A stretch of DNA of 64,000 bases from Mycobacterium paragordonae (GTDB taxonomy: Bacteria; Actinomycetota; Actinomycetes; Mycobacteriales; Mycobacteriaceae): contig NZ_CP025546.1 of NCBI RefSeq assembly GCF_003614435.1, positions 558,001 to 622,000 on the forward strand. Direction: 5' to 3'. The notes beneath the pieces are model-generated. The model saw only the letters and a list, made by a program, of their open reading frames with translations. It had not been told where the DNA came from and did not search any database. The stretch's first letter is position 1, and every line of letters begins with the position of its first letter. This document shows, piece after piece, positions 19,161 through 28,041 of this stretch. The position numbers were made by a program, and so were the translations under genes.

Positions 19161-20648
19161 ATGAGCGTTTCGCTGCTGCTGGAGATGGCTGCGTCGGGCA
19201 ACCCTGAGCGCACGGCCCTGGTGGCCGGGGACCTACGGTTGACGACGCAGCAGCTCAGCGACCTGGCCGACGGCGGCGCGGGCGTCCTGGCGACGTCGGG
19301 GGCACAGCACGTCGTGTACGTCGGGGCCGGCGGCGCGCTGCTGCCGCTGCTGATCTTCGCCTCGGCGCGCGCCGGGCTGCCGTTCACTCCGATCAACTAC
19401 CGTCTTTCCGCCGACGGTATCCAGGCACTGATCCGCCGGCTGCCCGAACCGCTGGTGATCGTCGACGACCGGTACCGGGACATGATCGGCGACGCCCGGG
19501 CGCTGAGTTCCGAGGAGTTCCTCGCGCTGGCCCGCAGCGCCGAGGCCGCCGCGGAGTTCGCCGACCCGGACTCGGTCGCCGTGGTGCTGTTCACCTCGGG
19601 CACCACCTCACAACCCAAGGCGGTCGAGCTCACCCACAACAACCTGACCAGTTACATCACCGGAACCGTCGAATTCGATTCGGCCGCACCGGAAGACGCC
19701 GCGCTGATCTGCGTGCCGCCTTATCACATCGCCGGGGTGGGGGCCGCGCTGTCCAACCTGTACGCCGGCCGAAAGATGGTGTATCTGCCCAACTTCGACC
19801 CCCATGAGTGGGTGCGGCTGGTCAACGACGAACGCGTCACCACCGCGACCGTGGTGCCGACCATGCTGGATCGCATCGTCGCTGTGCTGGAGTCCGGCGA
19901 GCACAAGCTGGCCGCGCTGCGCAACCTCGCCTACGGGGGCTCGAAAGTCGGCCTGCCGCTGGTTCGCCGGGCCCTGGAGCTGTTGCCGGACGTCGGCTTC
20001 GTCAACGCCTACGGGCTCACCGAAACCAGCTCGACGATCGCCGTGTTGACCCCCGATGACCACCGCGACGCGCACACCGCCGCCGACGCCGTGGTTGCCA
20101 GGCGGCTGGGCTCTGTGGGCCGGCCCGTCCCCGGCATCGAGGTGGAGATCCGCGGCGAGGACGGCACCGTGCTGGGCCCGGGGGAGACGGGCGAACTGTT
20201 CGTCCGCGGCGAGCAGGTGTCCGGCCGCTACGCCGGGATCGGCTCGGTCCTGGACGAAAACGGTTGGTTCGCAACCAAAGACATCGCCATGATCGACGAG
20301 GACGGCTACCTGTTCATCGGTGGCCGCAGCGACGACACCATCATCCGCGGCGGCGAGAACATCGCTCCCGCGGAACTGGAGGAGGTGCTCATCGAGCACC
20401 CGCACGTGCGCGACGTCGCGGTGGTCGGTGTCGAGGATCCGCAGTGGGGGCAGGCGATCGTCGCCGTGGTGGTGCCGCGCGACGGCGTCGATCCCGACCC
20501 CGAGGAACTGCGCGAGTATGTCCGAAAAAGTTTGCGGGGGTCACGCACGCCGGACCGGGTAGTGTTTCGCGACGAGCTGCCAACCACCGCCACCGGCAAG
20601 GTACTTCGCCGGGAGATCATCGAGAACCTAGCAGGGGCGCAAACATGA
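19161..20648 (+). CDS. acyl-CoA ligase / AMP-binding FadD-type enzyme, 495 aa
   Basis: This is an ANL-superfamily adenylate-forming enzyme. Motif A3 is LFTSGTTSQPKAVELTH, A5 is NAYGLTETSS, A7-A8 is GWFATKDIAMIDEDGYLFIGGRSDDTI and A10 is PTTATGKVLRR with the catalytic Lys. It activates a carboxylic acid with ATP and CoA; the chain type cannot be read from the sequence. The ATG at 19161 follows an AGAGGG-like site. The stop overlaps the ATG of the small gene at 20645 (ATGA), so the two are coupled. I do not recall this gene in the M. tuberculosis locus. Confidence 0.88.
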   Translation: MSVSLLLEMAASGNPERTALVAGDLRLTTQQLSDLADGGAGVLATSGAQHVVYVGAGGALLPLLIFASARAGLPFTPINYRLSADGIQALIRRLPEPLVIVDDRYRDMIGDARALSSEEFLALARSAEAAAEFADPDSVAVVLFTSGTTSQPKAVELTHNNLTSYITGTVEFDSAAPEDAALICVPPYHIAGVGAALSNLYAGRKMVYLPNFDPHEWVRLVNDERVTTATVVPTMLDRIVAVLESGEHKLAALRNLAYGGSKVGLPLVRRALELLPDVGFVNAYGLTETSSTIAVLTPDDHRDAHTAADAVVARRLGSVGRPVPGIEVEIRGEDGTVLGPGETGELFVRGEQVSGRYAGIGSVLDENGWFATKDIAMIDEDGYLFIGGRSDDTIIRGGENIAPAELEEVLIEHPHVRDVAVVGVEDPQWGQAIVAVVVPRDGVDPDPEELREYVRKSLRGSRTPDRVVFRDELPTTATGKVLRREIIENLAGAQT

Positions 20649-20941
20649 TCAAGAACGGAACCCGCCTGGCCAGCCAGGTGTGTGACACCCAAGTCATCGT
20701 CGTCCGCAGTGCGGACAGCCTCGACGACCTGCGCTGCGGCGGCGCGCCGATGGTGGAGATGGGGGCCGGGCGTTCCGGCGAACTCGACCCGGAATTCGCC
20801 GACGGCAGCGTGATGGGCAAGCGCTACGTCGACGAGACCGGCGCCGAGGTGCTGGTGACCAAGCCGGGCGCCGGCAGCCTGAGCGTCGGCGACACCAAGT
20901 TGGCGCTCAAAGAGGTCAAGCCGCTGCCGGCCAGCGACTGA
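20645..20941 (+). CDS. small hypothetical protein coupled to the acyl-CoA ligase, 98 aa
   Basis: I do not recognise a named family. The protein has two Cys in its N-terminal third (ASQVCDTQVIVVR and DDLRCGGAPM), then an acidic middle (ELDPEFADGSVMGKRYVDETG) and a short beta-rich end (EVLVTKPGAGSLSVGDTKLALKEVKPL). Its ATG overlaps the ligase stop codon. Such strict coupling suggests a partner or a small carrier or metal-binding protein working with the ligase. There is no phosphopantetheine Ser motif, so it is not an obvious acyl carrier protein. Confidence 0.7.
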   Translation: MIKNGTRLASQVCDTQVIVVRSADSLDDLRCGGAPMVEMGAGRSGELDPEFADGSVMGKRYVDETGAEVLVTKPGAGSLSVGDTKLALKEVKPLPASD

Positions 20942-20982
20942 CATTCGACCGGGAGCGTCCGCCCTTTGATTGAGTGGGAACG

Positions 20983-22245
20983 TCAGAACGTAGCCCCGCG
21001 CGGTCCTTTGTTCCCACTGGCTCCCAACACGATCCCGCCGTTGCCGCCGACCCCACCCGGACCGCCGGCGCCGCTACCTGTGGCGCCACCTTCGCCACCG
21101 TCGCCGCCATCGCCGAACAGTCCCACAGCGTTGCCGCCGGCGCCTCCCGGTCCGCCCGCACCGATCAGCGTCTGTCCGCCGGTGCCACCGTGCCCGCCGT
21201 TGCCGACGAGAAGCCCGCCGTTGCCGCCTGAGCCGCCGGGACCTCCGCTTCCCACCGCGGTGTAGAGACCCCCACCGGTTCCGCCGTCGCCGCCGTTGCC
21301 GAACACCCCGGCGTTGCCGCCGGCCCCTCCGCCGAACGTCAACGAGCCGTCACCGCCATCGCCGCCATCGCCGAACAGCAGCCCCCCTTTGCCGCCAGAA
21401 CCGCCGACGTTGCCGCTGCCGCCGTATCCGGCGTCGCCGCCAGCGCCGCCCGGTCCGTACAGCAGAGCGCCGCTGCCGCCGCTGCCGCCCGCCCCACCGG
21501 GGCCGGTGCCGCTATTGGAGAAGCCACCGGCTCCACCGGCTCCGCCGGCACCGAATAATCCGATCGCGTTACCTCCGACGCCACCGTTACCCGCTCGGCC
21601 GCCGGTGAATTCGTTCACTCCACCGAACCCGCCGGCGCCGCCATTACCCCACAAGATCCCGCCAGTGCCGCCCGTGCCGCCCATGCCGGCGGTGCCTCCG
21701 GCCACGTTGGTGCTCCCGCCGGTGCCGCCGGCGCCGCCGCTGCCGAGGAGTCCGGCGGCTCCGCCATTGCCGCCGCGCTGGCCGCCGGGGCCGGACCCGC
21801 CGGTGCCGCCATTGCCCCACAAGATTCCGCCGGCCCCACCGTTCTGTCCCGTCCCGGGTGCGCCGTTGGTTCCGTTGCCGATCAGGGGGCGCTGCAACAG
21901 CATCTCGGTGGGTGCGTTGATGACCCCGAGCAGTTGCTGCAGGACCGCCTCGAGCGGCGACGAACTGGCGGCCTCGGCGGCGGTATAGGCGTCCGCTCCG
22001 GCGCTCAAAGCCTGCACAAACTGCTGATGAAACGCCGCGGCCTGGGCGCTGACGGCCTGGTAACCCTGTGCTTGTGAGCCGAAGAGGGCCGCTACGGCGG
22101 CCGACACCTCATCCGCACCGGCCGCGAGCAGGGCTGTGGTCCGGCCCGCCGCGGCGGCATTGGCCTCGGTGATTGCCGAACCGATGTTGGTCAGGTCCGT
22201 TGCGGCACTCGACAGGAGGTCGGGCAGCGCGATGACGAATGACAT
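20983..22245 (-). CDS. PE_PGRS family protein (420 aa)
   Basis: The PE domain ([56 protein letters not shown]) is followed by a linker and a [16 protein letters not shown] anchor, then a fairly short PGRS region ending [13 protein letters not shown]. The start at 22245 was chosen because GGGAGG lies 8 nt upstream and the PE domain begins there; an in-frame ATG at 22341 would add 32 residues of non-PE sequence. It is the last of three consecutive minus-strand PE_PGRS genes (20983-26020). The family is ESX-5-exported; the exact role is unknown. Confidence 0.92.
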   Translation of the reverse strand: MSFVIALPDLLSSAATDLTNIGSAITEANAAAAGRTTALLAAGADEVSAAVAALFGSQAQGYQAVSAQAAAFHQQFVQALSAGADAYTAAEAASSSPLEAVLQQLLGVINAPTEMLLQRPLIGNGTNGAPGTGQNGGAGGILWGNGGTGGSGPGGQRGGNGGAAGLLGSGGAGGTGGSTNVAGGTAGMGGTGGTGGILWGNGGAGGFGGVNEFTGGRAGNGGVGGNAIGLFGAGGAGGAGGFSNSGTGPGGAGGSGGSGALLYGPGGAGGDAGYGGSGNVGGSGGKGGLLFGDGGDGGDGSLTFGGGAGGNAGVFGNGGDGGTGGGLYTAVGSGGPGGSGGNGGLLVGNGGHGGTGGQTLIGAGGPGGAGGNAVGLFGDGGDGGEGGATGSGAGGPGGVGGNGGIVLGASGNKGPRGATF

Positions 22246-22478
22246 TTCGCACCTCCCCACCCGCGTGGAGCCCGGCGGTCGCCCGGCGCCATCGCCGAGC
22301 CGTGCGGTGAGGTCATTGATTTTAGCGCGATCACCGAACACACATCGGATGTTCCAAGAAAATACCTTGCAAGCTCATTGCAGAAACACACGATCGCACT
22401 AGCTGCGGAGCAGCAATACGCCTCGGCAGGAAGACTTTTGGGAACTCGCGATGGAAATGCCGACGTCCCCGGCCGGCC

Positions 22479-23939
22479 CTATCCGTCGGCCCCGGGCAAC
22501 CCGAGCAACAGCCCGCCGGCGCCACCGATGCCTCCGTTGGCGGGAAGCTGTCCGGTCCCGCCGTCCCCGCCATTGCCGATCAACTGGGCGTTGCCGCCGT
22601 CGCCCCCTAATGCTCCGGTGAATGTGGTGCCCCACCCGGCGTCGCCGCCCCGACCGCCGCTGCCCGTGAAGCCCGCGTTGCCGCCGCGGCCGCCGAAACC
22701 ACCTCTGCCGAGCCCCTGGCCGCCGTCGCCGCCGTCACCACCGGTCCCGTAGAGCCCGATGGCATTGCCGCCCGCGCCCCCGTCGCCGCCATTGCCGTAG
22801 CTGGATTGCCCGCCGGCGCCGCCGTGACCTCCTTGGCCGAACAGGCTGCCGCCGGTACCGCCGTTGCCGCCCAAGCCGCCGTTCCCAAACGTGAACTGCA
22901 GCGTGGCGGAGCCGCCGGTGCCACCGGCGCCGCCATTGCCGATCAGGCCGGCCGAACCGCCGTTGCCGCCGGCATACGGGCCGCCCAGAACGGGATTGCC
23001 CTCCGTACCGTTGCCGCCGTCGCCGCCGTTGCCACTGAACATCCCGCCGGCGCCCCCGTTTCCGCCGGAGTTGCCGCGGGTGGCGGCTCCGGCGTTACCG
23101 CCGCGGCCGCCGTCACCGTTCAGCAGCCCCCCATGGCCTCCCTGGCCGCCTGCGCCGGCGACGCTGTTCTGCGCGTCCCCGACCTGCCCCGAACCGCCGT
23201 TGCCGCCGGCGCCTCCGTTACCGAACAATCCGACGGCATCCCCACCCCGGCCACCCGCGCCCCCCGTGGTGGGCGTCAGGGCATACCCGCCCGGCCCTCC
23301 GGCACCGCCGTTCCCGACCAGCATGCCCCCGCTGCCGCCGGCGCCGCCGGGGCCGGCGGATTGCAACCCGACGGCAGGACCTCCGGCACCGCCTGTGCCG
23401 CCATTGCCGATCAATCCGGCGGCGCCACCGCTTCCTCCCGGCCCGCCAGGACCGAATGCCGTCGCCGGTTTTCCCGATCCGCCGTTGCCGCCGCTGCCCC
23501 ACAGGAGGCCGCCCGCCCCGCCGTTCTGACCGGTTCCCGGCGCGCCGTCGGCGCCGTTGCCGATCAGTGGGCGCTGCAACAGCACCTCGGTCGGTGTATT
23601 GATCAGGTTCAATACCTGTTGCTGCAGGGCCTGCCACGGGTTGGCGACGGCCGCGGCGTTGGCGGCCTCGGCGCCGGCGTACAGATTCGCGCCGGCATCG
23701 AGGGCCTGGACGAACTGCTGGTGAAACGCTGCGGCTTGCGCGCTGAGAGCCTGGTAGCCCCGGCCATGCAGCTCGAACAGCGCTGCCACTGCCGCGGACA
23801 CCTCGTCAGCGCCGGCCGCCAGCAGTCGCGTGGTCGGTACCAGCGTCGACGCGGTGGTTTCGTTGATTGCCGAACCGATGCCGGCCAGGTCCCGCGCTGC
23901 GGTCGCCACAACGTCGGGAGATGCGATGACGTAAGACAT
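22479..23939 (-). CDS. PE_PGRS family protein (486 aa)
   Basis: The PE domain runs from [22 protein letters not shown] to about residue 95, followed by the linker [31 protein letters not shown] and PGRS repeats. It ends abruptly in [12 protein letters not shown] with no extra domain. Its linker and [14 protein letters not shown] anchor closely match those of the genes at 20983 and 24065, which suggests local duplication. The 233-bp spacer to the next gene (22246-22478) shows only that gene's leader. Confidence 0.92.
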   Translation of the reverse strand: MSYVIASPDVVATAARDLAGIGSAINETTASTLVPTTRLLAAGADEVSAAVAALFELHGRGYQALSAQAAAFHQQFVQALDAGANLYAGAEAANAAAVANPWQALQQQVLNLINTPTEVLLQRPLIGNGADGAPGTGQNGGAGGLLWGSGGNGGSGKPATAFGPGGPGGSGGAAGLIGNGGTGGAGGPAVGLQSAGPGGAGGSGGMLVGNGGAGGPGGYALTPTTGGAGGRGGDAVGLFGNGGAGGNGGSGQVGDAQNSVAGAGGQGGHGGLLNGDGGRGGNAGAATRGNSGGNGGAGGMFSGNGGDGGNGTEGNPVLGGPYAGGNGGSAGLIGNGGAGGTGGSATLQFTFGNGGLGGNGGTGGSLFGQGGHGGAGGQSSYGNGGDGGAGGNAIGLYGTGGDGGDGGQGLGRGGFGGRGGNAGFTGSGGRGGDAGWGTTFTGALGGDGGNAQLIGNGGDGGTGQLPANGGIGGAGGLLLGLPGADG

Positions 23940-24064
23940 GTCCTATCCCCACCCTCACCGATGCAGAGTGGTGGAAAGCGTATCGCCGTCCCTGGGAGCA
24001 CAGGTTTGAATCCGGTCAGAAACCGGCGAAATTCACCGCAGGCACATATATGAGCCGTCGGGGG

Positions 24065-26020
24065 CTAGCCGTGCGGGCCGGGCGCACCGGCCTTGCCGAA
24101 CGGTCCGGCGGTGCCACCGCCCCCGCCGGTTCCGCCCGTTCCGGTGGTGAAGCCGGTCCCACCGATGCCGCCACCTCCGCCGGGTCCACCGTTGCCGATG
24201 AAGAAGGCATTGCCGCCGGTGCCGCCGCTGCCACCGGGCCCACCCGAAGAGGTGACGGCTACGGAGAAGTTCTGGCCACCGGCACCGCCGTAACCGCCCC
24301 AGCCGCCGCTGCCGAACAGCATGCCGCCGTCACCGGCGCTGCCACCTTGGCCTCCTGCCGCGCCCTGCCCGACCGCTGTACCGACGCCGCCGGCCCCACC
24401 GAACCCGCCGTCGCCGCCCTGTCCGATGAGCTTGCTGTTGGAGCCGTGACCACCGCTGCCGCCCATGCCGCCGGTGGCGACGGCGTTGCCCGCGCCGCCG
24501 TTGCCGCCTGCGCCACCGGCGCCGTTCATGCCGGAGATGATCCCGCTGCTGCCGGCTTCGCCGCCGTTACCGCCGCCACCACCGCCGAATGCGTTGGTGC
24601 CGGTGGCGCCGCCGTCACCACCGTGACCGCCGGCACCACTGCTACCGAAGAGCTGGGCCGAGCCACCGCGTCCGCCATTTCCGCCGTGACCGGCCGCACC
24701 GAAGAAATTGCCGGTGCCGCCGGCACCACCCGCACCGCCCCAGCCGCCGTTCCCGAACAGCAAGCCGCCGTTTCCGCCGTCGCCCCCGACGCCGCCGTTG
24801 CCCGGCGTTCCGAGGCCGTTGAAGGTGCCGCCGTAACCGCCGTTGCCGCCCGCGCCGATCAGCCCGGCGTTGCCGCCGCGGCCACCGAATCCGCCGTTGC
24901 CGTTAGCGCTGGGCACGGCGCTGCCGCCGTCGCCGCCGTCGCCGAACAGCAACCCGCCATTGGCGCCCGCCTGCCCGACGGCGCCGCTGCCGCCGTTGCC
25001 GCCGGCACCGATGAGCAGGCCGGCCTTACCGGCCAGGCCGCCGGTGCCACTGACAAATCCGGTGCCGCCGTCGCCGCCGTTGCCGACCAACAGGCCGGCG
25101 CTGCCGCCGTTGCCGCCGGCGCCCTGCGTGGCGCCGACTCCGCTGTTCCCGCCGCCACCGCCGTCACCGAACAGGAAGGCGTTGCCGCCGTTGCCGCCGA
25201 TACCCGCGGTGGCCGGGCTACCCACCGTGAGGGAGCTGCCGCCGGCGCCGCCGGCTCCGCCGTTGCCCCACAGGAGTCCGCCGGCCGCACCCGTGCCGCC
25301 GTTCCCGGCGGGCGTCAAGACCAGTCCCGAGACGTCCCCGCCGGCCCCGCCGGCTCCGCCGCTGCCCAGCAGCCAGGCACGACCGCCGTTGCCGCCGCCG
25401 GCCGCGGCGGCACCGTTGTTGCCGCCGCCCGCGCCACCAGCGCCGCCGTTGCCGTACAGCCACCCGCCGGCGCCGCCGGCTCCGCCGGTACCGGCGGGTG
25501 TGGCTGGTGCGCCGGTGTTGCCGGACCCGCCTCGGCCGCCGTTCCCGAGCAGACCGGCATCCCCGCCCCTACCGCCACCGCCGTTGTACCCGTTGCCGCC
25601 ATTGCCGATGAGCAGACCGCCGGCACCACCGTTCGGGTTGAGTGCGGTCCCGTCGGCGCCGTTGCCGATCAACGGGCGGCCGAGCAGCGCCTGCGTCGGC
25701 GCGTTGATCACGTCGAGCAACGGCTGCAGCGGCCCGATGTTCGTCACCTCGGCGGTCGCGTATGCGCTGGCCCCCGCACTCATCGCTTGCACGAACTGTT
25801 CGTGGAAGGCCGCGGCCTGCGCGCTGAGGGCCTGGTATCCCTGCGCATGGGCACCGAACAAGGCCGCCACCGCGGCCGAGATCTCGTCGGCACCCGCGGC
25901 CAATACCGATGTGGTCGGTAATGCCGCGAGCACGTTCGCCTGGGTGATCGACGAACCCAAATTCGCCAGATCGGCTGCCGCCGCGCTCACAAACTCTGTT
26001 GAAGCGAACACATACGACAT
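24065..26020 (-). CDS. PE_PGRS family protein (651 aa)
   Basis: The PE domain starts [22 protein letters not shown] and includes [24 protein letters not shown]. The linker carries [18 protein letters not shown], and PGRS repeats with frequent LLFGNGG/LIGxGG units follow to the end ([11 protein letters not shown]). The start at 26020 has GGAGG about 9 nt upstream; an in-frame ATG at 26074 would add 18 unrelated residues. It is the first of three PE_PGRS genes in a row on this strand. The 170-bp spacer to the TetR gene end (26021-26190) holds only the leader. Confidence 0.92.
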   Translation of the reverse strand: MSYVFASTEFVSAAAADLANLGSSITQANVLAALPTTSVLAAGADEISAAVAALFGAHAQGYQALSAQAAAFHEQFVQAMSAGASAYATAEVTNIGPLQPLLDVINAPTQALLGRPLIGNGADGTALNPNGGAGGLLIGNGGNGYNGGGGRGGDAGLLGNGGRGGSGNTGAPATPAGTGGAGGAGGWLYGNGGAGGAGGGNNGAAAAGGGNGGRAWLLGSGGAGGAGGDVSGLVLTPAGNGGTGAAGGLLWGNGGAGGAGGSSLTVGSPATAGIGGNGGNAFLFGDGGGGGNSGVGATQGAGGNGGSAGLLVGNGGDGGTGFVSGTGGLAGKAGLLIGAGGNGGSGAVGQAGANGGLLFGDGGDGGSAVPSANGNGGFGGRGGNAGLIGAGGNGGYGGTFNGLGTPGNGGVGGDGGNGGLLFGNGGWGGAGGAGGTGNFFGAAGHGGNGGRGGSAQLFGSSGAGGHGGDGGATGTNAFGGGGGGNGGEAGSSGIISGMNGAGGAGGNGGAGNAVATGGMGGSGGHGSNSKLIGQGGDGGFGGAGGVGTAVGQGAAGGQGGSAGDGGMLFGSGGWGGYGGAGGQNFSVAVTSSGGPGGSGGTGGNAFFIGNGGPGGGGGIGGTGFTTGTGGTGGGGGTAGPFGKAGAPGPHG

Positions 26021-26190
26021 CCGATTACCTCCCGATAGGCACCCGTGGACTCCGGCTGAGCGTAGCTTGATCACCGCAGCTCAACGGGTTTTTGGAGAAA
26101 TCTCGGAAACTTGATGGAAATGTACGCCAGAAACAGGGGCGGAATCTCTGGCAGACCCAGTAAAAACGAATTCCCCTGCGCGAAAACGGT

Positions 26191-26811
26191 TCAGTGGGCG
26201 CGCTTGTCGTCCAATCCGTTGCGCCGAACGAATTCCCTTGCCTTGATCAGGAATTCGAGCTGATCGCCGACCTGGCGCAGCGGGATGACGCTGCGGGTCG
26301 AGCGACACAGCACGATGGCGCCCTCGAGTGCGGATATCGACATCACCGCCAGCGAAGCCGCGTCCGCGTCGTCGAATCCGTCGGTGACAAATGCCCGGCT
26401 GAGCGCGGTGCACCAACGGCCCAGAATCAGGCCGGCTTCGGTGGACAGTTCGAGTTCTTCGTCGGCCGAACCGATCGCGGCCGCGACCACCGGACAGCCG
26501 GCGGTGAAATCACACTCGGTCAGCAGACGCTCCCAGAATTCGACGAACTCGCGCAGCAGCGCCTTGGCGCCGCGGTCGACGGCGTTGTCGATGTTGGCCG
26601 TGATGGAGTCGCCGGCATAGCGCAGCGCCTCGGTCAGGATCTGATTGCGGCCCTCGGGGAAGTGGTGGTACACCGAACCGCGCGGGGCCCCACTGCGTGC
26701 CAGCACTGAGTCGATCGTGACCCCGGCGGCACCGCGCTCCCGCATCACATGGGCGGCGCTGATCAGCATCTTGTCCCGGGTGCCGACGCGCTTCGTGGCG
26801 GCCGGTGTCAT
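26191..26811 (-). CDS. TetR/AcrR family repressor, 206 aa
   Basis: The N-terminal helix-turn-helix covers residues about 10-60 (TRDKMLISAAHVMRERGAAG, then VLARSGAPRGSVYHHFPEG). The ligand domain contains CPVVAAAIGSADEELE, typical of the LmrA/YxaF-like subgroup. The ATG overlaps the stop of the 47-residue gene upstream (ATGA), so both come from one message. The divergent crotonase gene lies 175 bp away, and that spacer holds two copies of the same 18-bp palindrome (27003-27020 and 27082-27099), which are probably this protein's operators. It is likely to repress itself and the crotonase gene, responding to an acyl-CoA or similar ligand; that is inference. Confidence 0.9.
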   Translation of the reverse strand: MTPAATKRVGTRDKMLISAAHVMRERGAAGVTIDSVLARSGAPRGSVYHHFPEGRNQILTEALRYAGDSITANIDNAVDRGAKALLREFVEFWERLLTECDFTAGCPVVAAAIGSADEELELSTEAGLILGRWCTALSRAFVTDGFDDADAASLAVMSISALEGAIVLCRSTRSVIPLRQVGDQLEFLIKAREFVRRNGLDDKRAH

Positions 26812-26951
26812 GCGGCGTGCGACGGCTCGTGCGGGTGCCGGATGGCCGGCCAGTGCAGATGGCGGGCGCTGAGCCGGAATGGCCGCCGGCGCAGGTCAGG
26901 CATCTCGCGGGTAAAGGTATGGCCGGCGATGTTGAGCTCGATGATCCACAT
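26808..26951 (-). CDS. short basic protein co-translated with TetR, 47 aa
   Basis: ATG at 26951 with GGGGAG about 8 nt upstream; the stop overlaps the TetR start by 4 bp. The sequence begins MWIIELNIAGHTFTREMPDL and is rich in Arg and His after residue 20 (RRRPFRLSARHLHWP). No known family is recognised. The ribosome binding site and the exact ATGA overlap argue that it is translated, perhaps as a leader that couples TetR translation, or as a small effector. A longer in-frame extension to 27200 crosses both operator palindromes and is unlikely. Confidence 0.5.
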   Translation of the reverse strand: MWIIELNIAGHTFTREMPDLRRRPFRLSARHLHWPAIRHPHEPSHAA

Positions 26952-27002
26952 GACTGCTCCCCGCAGGTGTATTGCGCTCATGCGCCGGGGACCGGCCCAT
27001 GA

Positions 27003-27020
27003 ATATGCTAAGTAGCATAT
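27003..27020. promoter_or_regulatory. TetR operator candidate 1
   Basis: A perfect 18-bp palindrome with arms ATATGCTA and TAGCATAT around AG. It shares TATGC-N6-GCATA with the second site 62 bp away. It lies 52 bp upstream of the 47-residue gene that leads the TetR message, a suitable place for autoregulation. Confidence 0.7.
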
Positions 27021-27081
27021 AACACAGGGGTTTAGTAAGCAATCGCTCGCAATCGACCCGTGATTCAGGGTCGACTCAGCG

Positions 27082-27099
27082 TTATGCACTATTGCATAA
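27082..27099. promoter_or_regulatory. TetR operator candidate 2
   Basis: A perfect palindrome TTATGCA-CTAT-TGCATAA with the same TATGC-N6-GCATA core as the site at 27003-27020. It ends 27 bp before the crotonase ATG and includes a possible -10 hexamer (CATAAT, 27095-27100), so binding would block transcription of the crotonase gene. Confidence 0.7.
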
Positions 27100-27126
27100 T
27101 TCATATTTCTGCGGTTCACTCGTGCC

Positions 27127-27909
27127 ATGACCAACACGGTGTCCCTGGAGCGGGACGGACATGTACTGCTGATCGGCCTGAACCGGCCCCACAAGCGCAA
27201 CTCGTTCGATCGGGAGATGCTCGCCGACCTGTCCCGCGCCTACGCGGTCCTGGAATCGGACCCCGACATGCGGGCTGGTGTGCTCTTCGCCCACGGTGAC
27301 CACTTCACCGCCGGACTGGACCTGGTCGATGTCGGTCCCGGCATCGCCTCAGGCGAATCGCCGGTGCCCGAGGGGGGACGGGACCCGTGGCGTCTGGACG
27401 GCGCCTGGACTACGCCGTTGGTCGCCGTTGCGCAGGGCTGGTGCATGACGCTCGGTATCGAACTGCTGCTGGCTGCCGACATCCGGATCGCGGCGGCCGG
27501 AACCCGTTTCACGCAGCTGGAGGTGCAGCGCGGCATCTACCCGTTCGGCGGCGCGACGATCCGGCTGCCTCGCGAGGCGGGCTGGGGGAATGCCATGCGC
27601 TGGCTGCTGACCGGCGACGAGTTCGACGCCGCCGAGGCGCACCGGATCGGCTTGGTGCAGGAGGTCGCCGAGGACGGCGCGGCGGCGCTGGCCCGGGCCC
27701 GCGAGATCGCGCAGACCATCGCCGAGCGCGCCGCGCCACTGGGCGTGCAGGCCACGCTGGCTTCTGCGCACCTGGCCCGCGAGCGGGGAGAGGCGGCGGC
27801 GATCGAGCGGTTGCGCCCCGACGTCGCGGCGTTGTTCGCCAGCGAGGACGCCGCCGAGGGTGTGCAGTCGTTCGTCGAACGACGGCAGGCCAGGTTCAGC
27901 GGACGCTGA
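27127..27909 (+). CDS. enoyl-CoA hydratase/isomerase family protein, 260 aa
   Basis: This is a crotonase-fold enzyme. It has LNRPHKRNSFDREM near the N-terminus, the oxyanion segment HFTAGLDLVDV, then GWCMTLGIELLLAADIRIA and the catalytic loop LEVQRGIYPFGGATIRLP. The C-terminus FASEDAAEGVQSFVERRQARFSGR is typical of the family. It probably hydrates or isomerises an enoyl-CoA. It is distinct from echA1 upstream. Control by the divergent TetR protein is likely because an 18-bp operator sits directly in front of its start. Confidence 0.88.
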   Translation: MTNTVSLERDGHVLLIGLNRPHKRNSFDREMLADLSRAYAVLESDPDMRAGVLFAHGDHFTAGLDLVDVGPGIASGESPVPEGGRDPWRLDGAWTTPLVAVAQGWCMTLGIELLLAADIRIAAAGTRFTQLEVQRGIYPFGGATIRLPREAGWGNAMRWLLTGDEFDAAEAHRIGLVQEVAEDGAAALARAREIAQTIAERAAPLGVQATLASAHLARERGEAAAIERLRPDVAALFASEDAAEGVQSFVERRQARFSGR

Positions 27910-28041
27910 CCGCCAGGCCGGCCGTGGCCGAGCGTCGACCGTGAACCACGCGACGTCCAATCGGCGTGTCGCGCAGCATAATTCACACTCGACGGCTACT
28001 GGTCCGGCCGGGCTAGGGGCGCCGGCTTGCCGGGCCCCCGG

